Shown: piece by piece, positions 63,856-64,000 of the stretch
How the letters are laid out: every line of letters starts with the position of its first letter
Position numbering within the stretch: the stretch's first letter is position 1
Assembly: GCA_002786855.1 (NCBI GenBank)
Contig: PCUU01000041.1
Location: 1-64,000 of the forward strand
Direction: 5' to 3'
Source of the DNA: Cytophagales bacterium CG12_big_fil_rev_8_21_14_0_65_40_12
GTDB lineage: Bacteria > Bacteroidota > Bacteroidia > Cytophagales > Cyclobacteriaceae
Length of the DNA: 64,000 bases
Notes under the pieces: generated by a model
Databases searched by the model: none
What the model saw: only the letters and a program-made list of their open reading frames with translations
What the model was told of the DNA's origin: nothing
Translations under genes and position numbers: made by a program

Positions 63856-64000
63856 TTACAAGTTTAACCAATAGGTCATTTTAAATACGATTGCCCTCAC
63901 TTTGGACTGCCCGATATTGATGAAACCGCCCTCATCGGTGGCCAAATAATTATCAGTATACACCAAAAAGAAGTCCGAAACCGGGGCAAATCTCCATTGT
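63856..64000 (-). CDS. 3' end of a DUF5916-type outer-membrane protein gene, cut by the window edge
   Basis: Only the last 47 codons are present. They read QWRFAPVSDFFLVYTDNY, then GGFINIGQSKVRAIVFKMTYW and end WLNL. A W-R-F/Y-x-P-x-S-D-x-F-x-V-Y segment followed by a final strand with KxTYW is typical of the C-terminal barrel of DUF5916 proteins. The stop codon is six bases before the TspO-like gene on the same strand, so both are probably co-transcribed. Confidence 0.65.
   Translation of the reverse strand, partial: QWRFAPVSDFFLVYTDNYLATDEGGFINIGQSKVRAIVFKMTYWLNL

Overview
The window looks like chromosomal DNA of a free-living, probably marine, member of the Bacteroidetes, most likely of the order Cytophagales. 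The signs are an ECF sigma/FecR/TonB-receptor operon, a second TonB receptor paired with a DUF4249 lipoprotein, a DUF5916-type barrel end at the right edge, many short exported lipoproteins, AT-rich spacers without Shine-Dalgarno sequences, and promoters of the TTTG-N19-TAnnTTTG type used by this phylum. No rRNA, tRNA, CRISPR array or prophage was seen.

Layout. 1-2.4 kb: the 3' part of an S1/P1 nuclease gene, a seven-bladed FG-GAP protein and a small exported protein. 2.4-9 kb: a sigma factor/FecR/TonB-receptor operon and a lipoprotein with a duplicated Cys-bracketed domain, bounded on both sides by diverged copies of one tandem repeat of about 171 bp. 9-17 kb: a membrane-anchored phosphoesterase, then a complete RND efflux operon (TetR, TolC, membrane fusion protein, RND pump) with a consensus promoter, an operator-like dyad and an intrinsic terminator. 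17-25.4 kb: mixed metabolic genes (alpha/beta hydrolase, exported RidA-like lipoprotein, HEXXH protein, PHP phosphoesterase, MFS carrier, M20 hydrolase, DUF2306 protein, TIM-barrel isomerase). 25.6-32.9 kb: purL, a class V aminotransferase, a BCCT carrier and a small Gln/Gly-rich exported protein. 33-37.5 kb: an FtsX-type permease, an esterase and an unknown exported protein.

37.7-47.7 kb is the most interesting part. Two convergent operons encode three ATP-grasp ligases (one apparently circularly permuted), a GCS2/YbdK carboxylate-amine ligase, a class I glutamine-amidotransferase-like protein, an M17 aminopeptidase and two serine esterases. Together they look like a pathway that makes and breaks down a small peptide-like or gamma-glutamyl compound. 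The gap between the operons holds a REP-associated tyrosine transposase with its REP palindromes and a 173-bp MITE-like element.

48-53.5 kb: a DUF4249/TonB-receptor pair; a possible 39-residue membrane peptide gene divergent from a marR gene; then a marR-RidA-DOMON operon with dyads at its control points, and an NTF2-like lipoprotein. 53.5-64 kb: gltD and gltB, a helical protein of unknown function, an exported amidase, a TspO-like membrane protein and the 3' end of a DUF5916-type gene.
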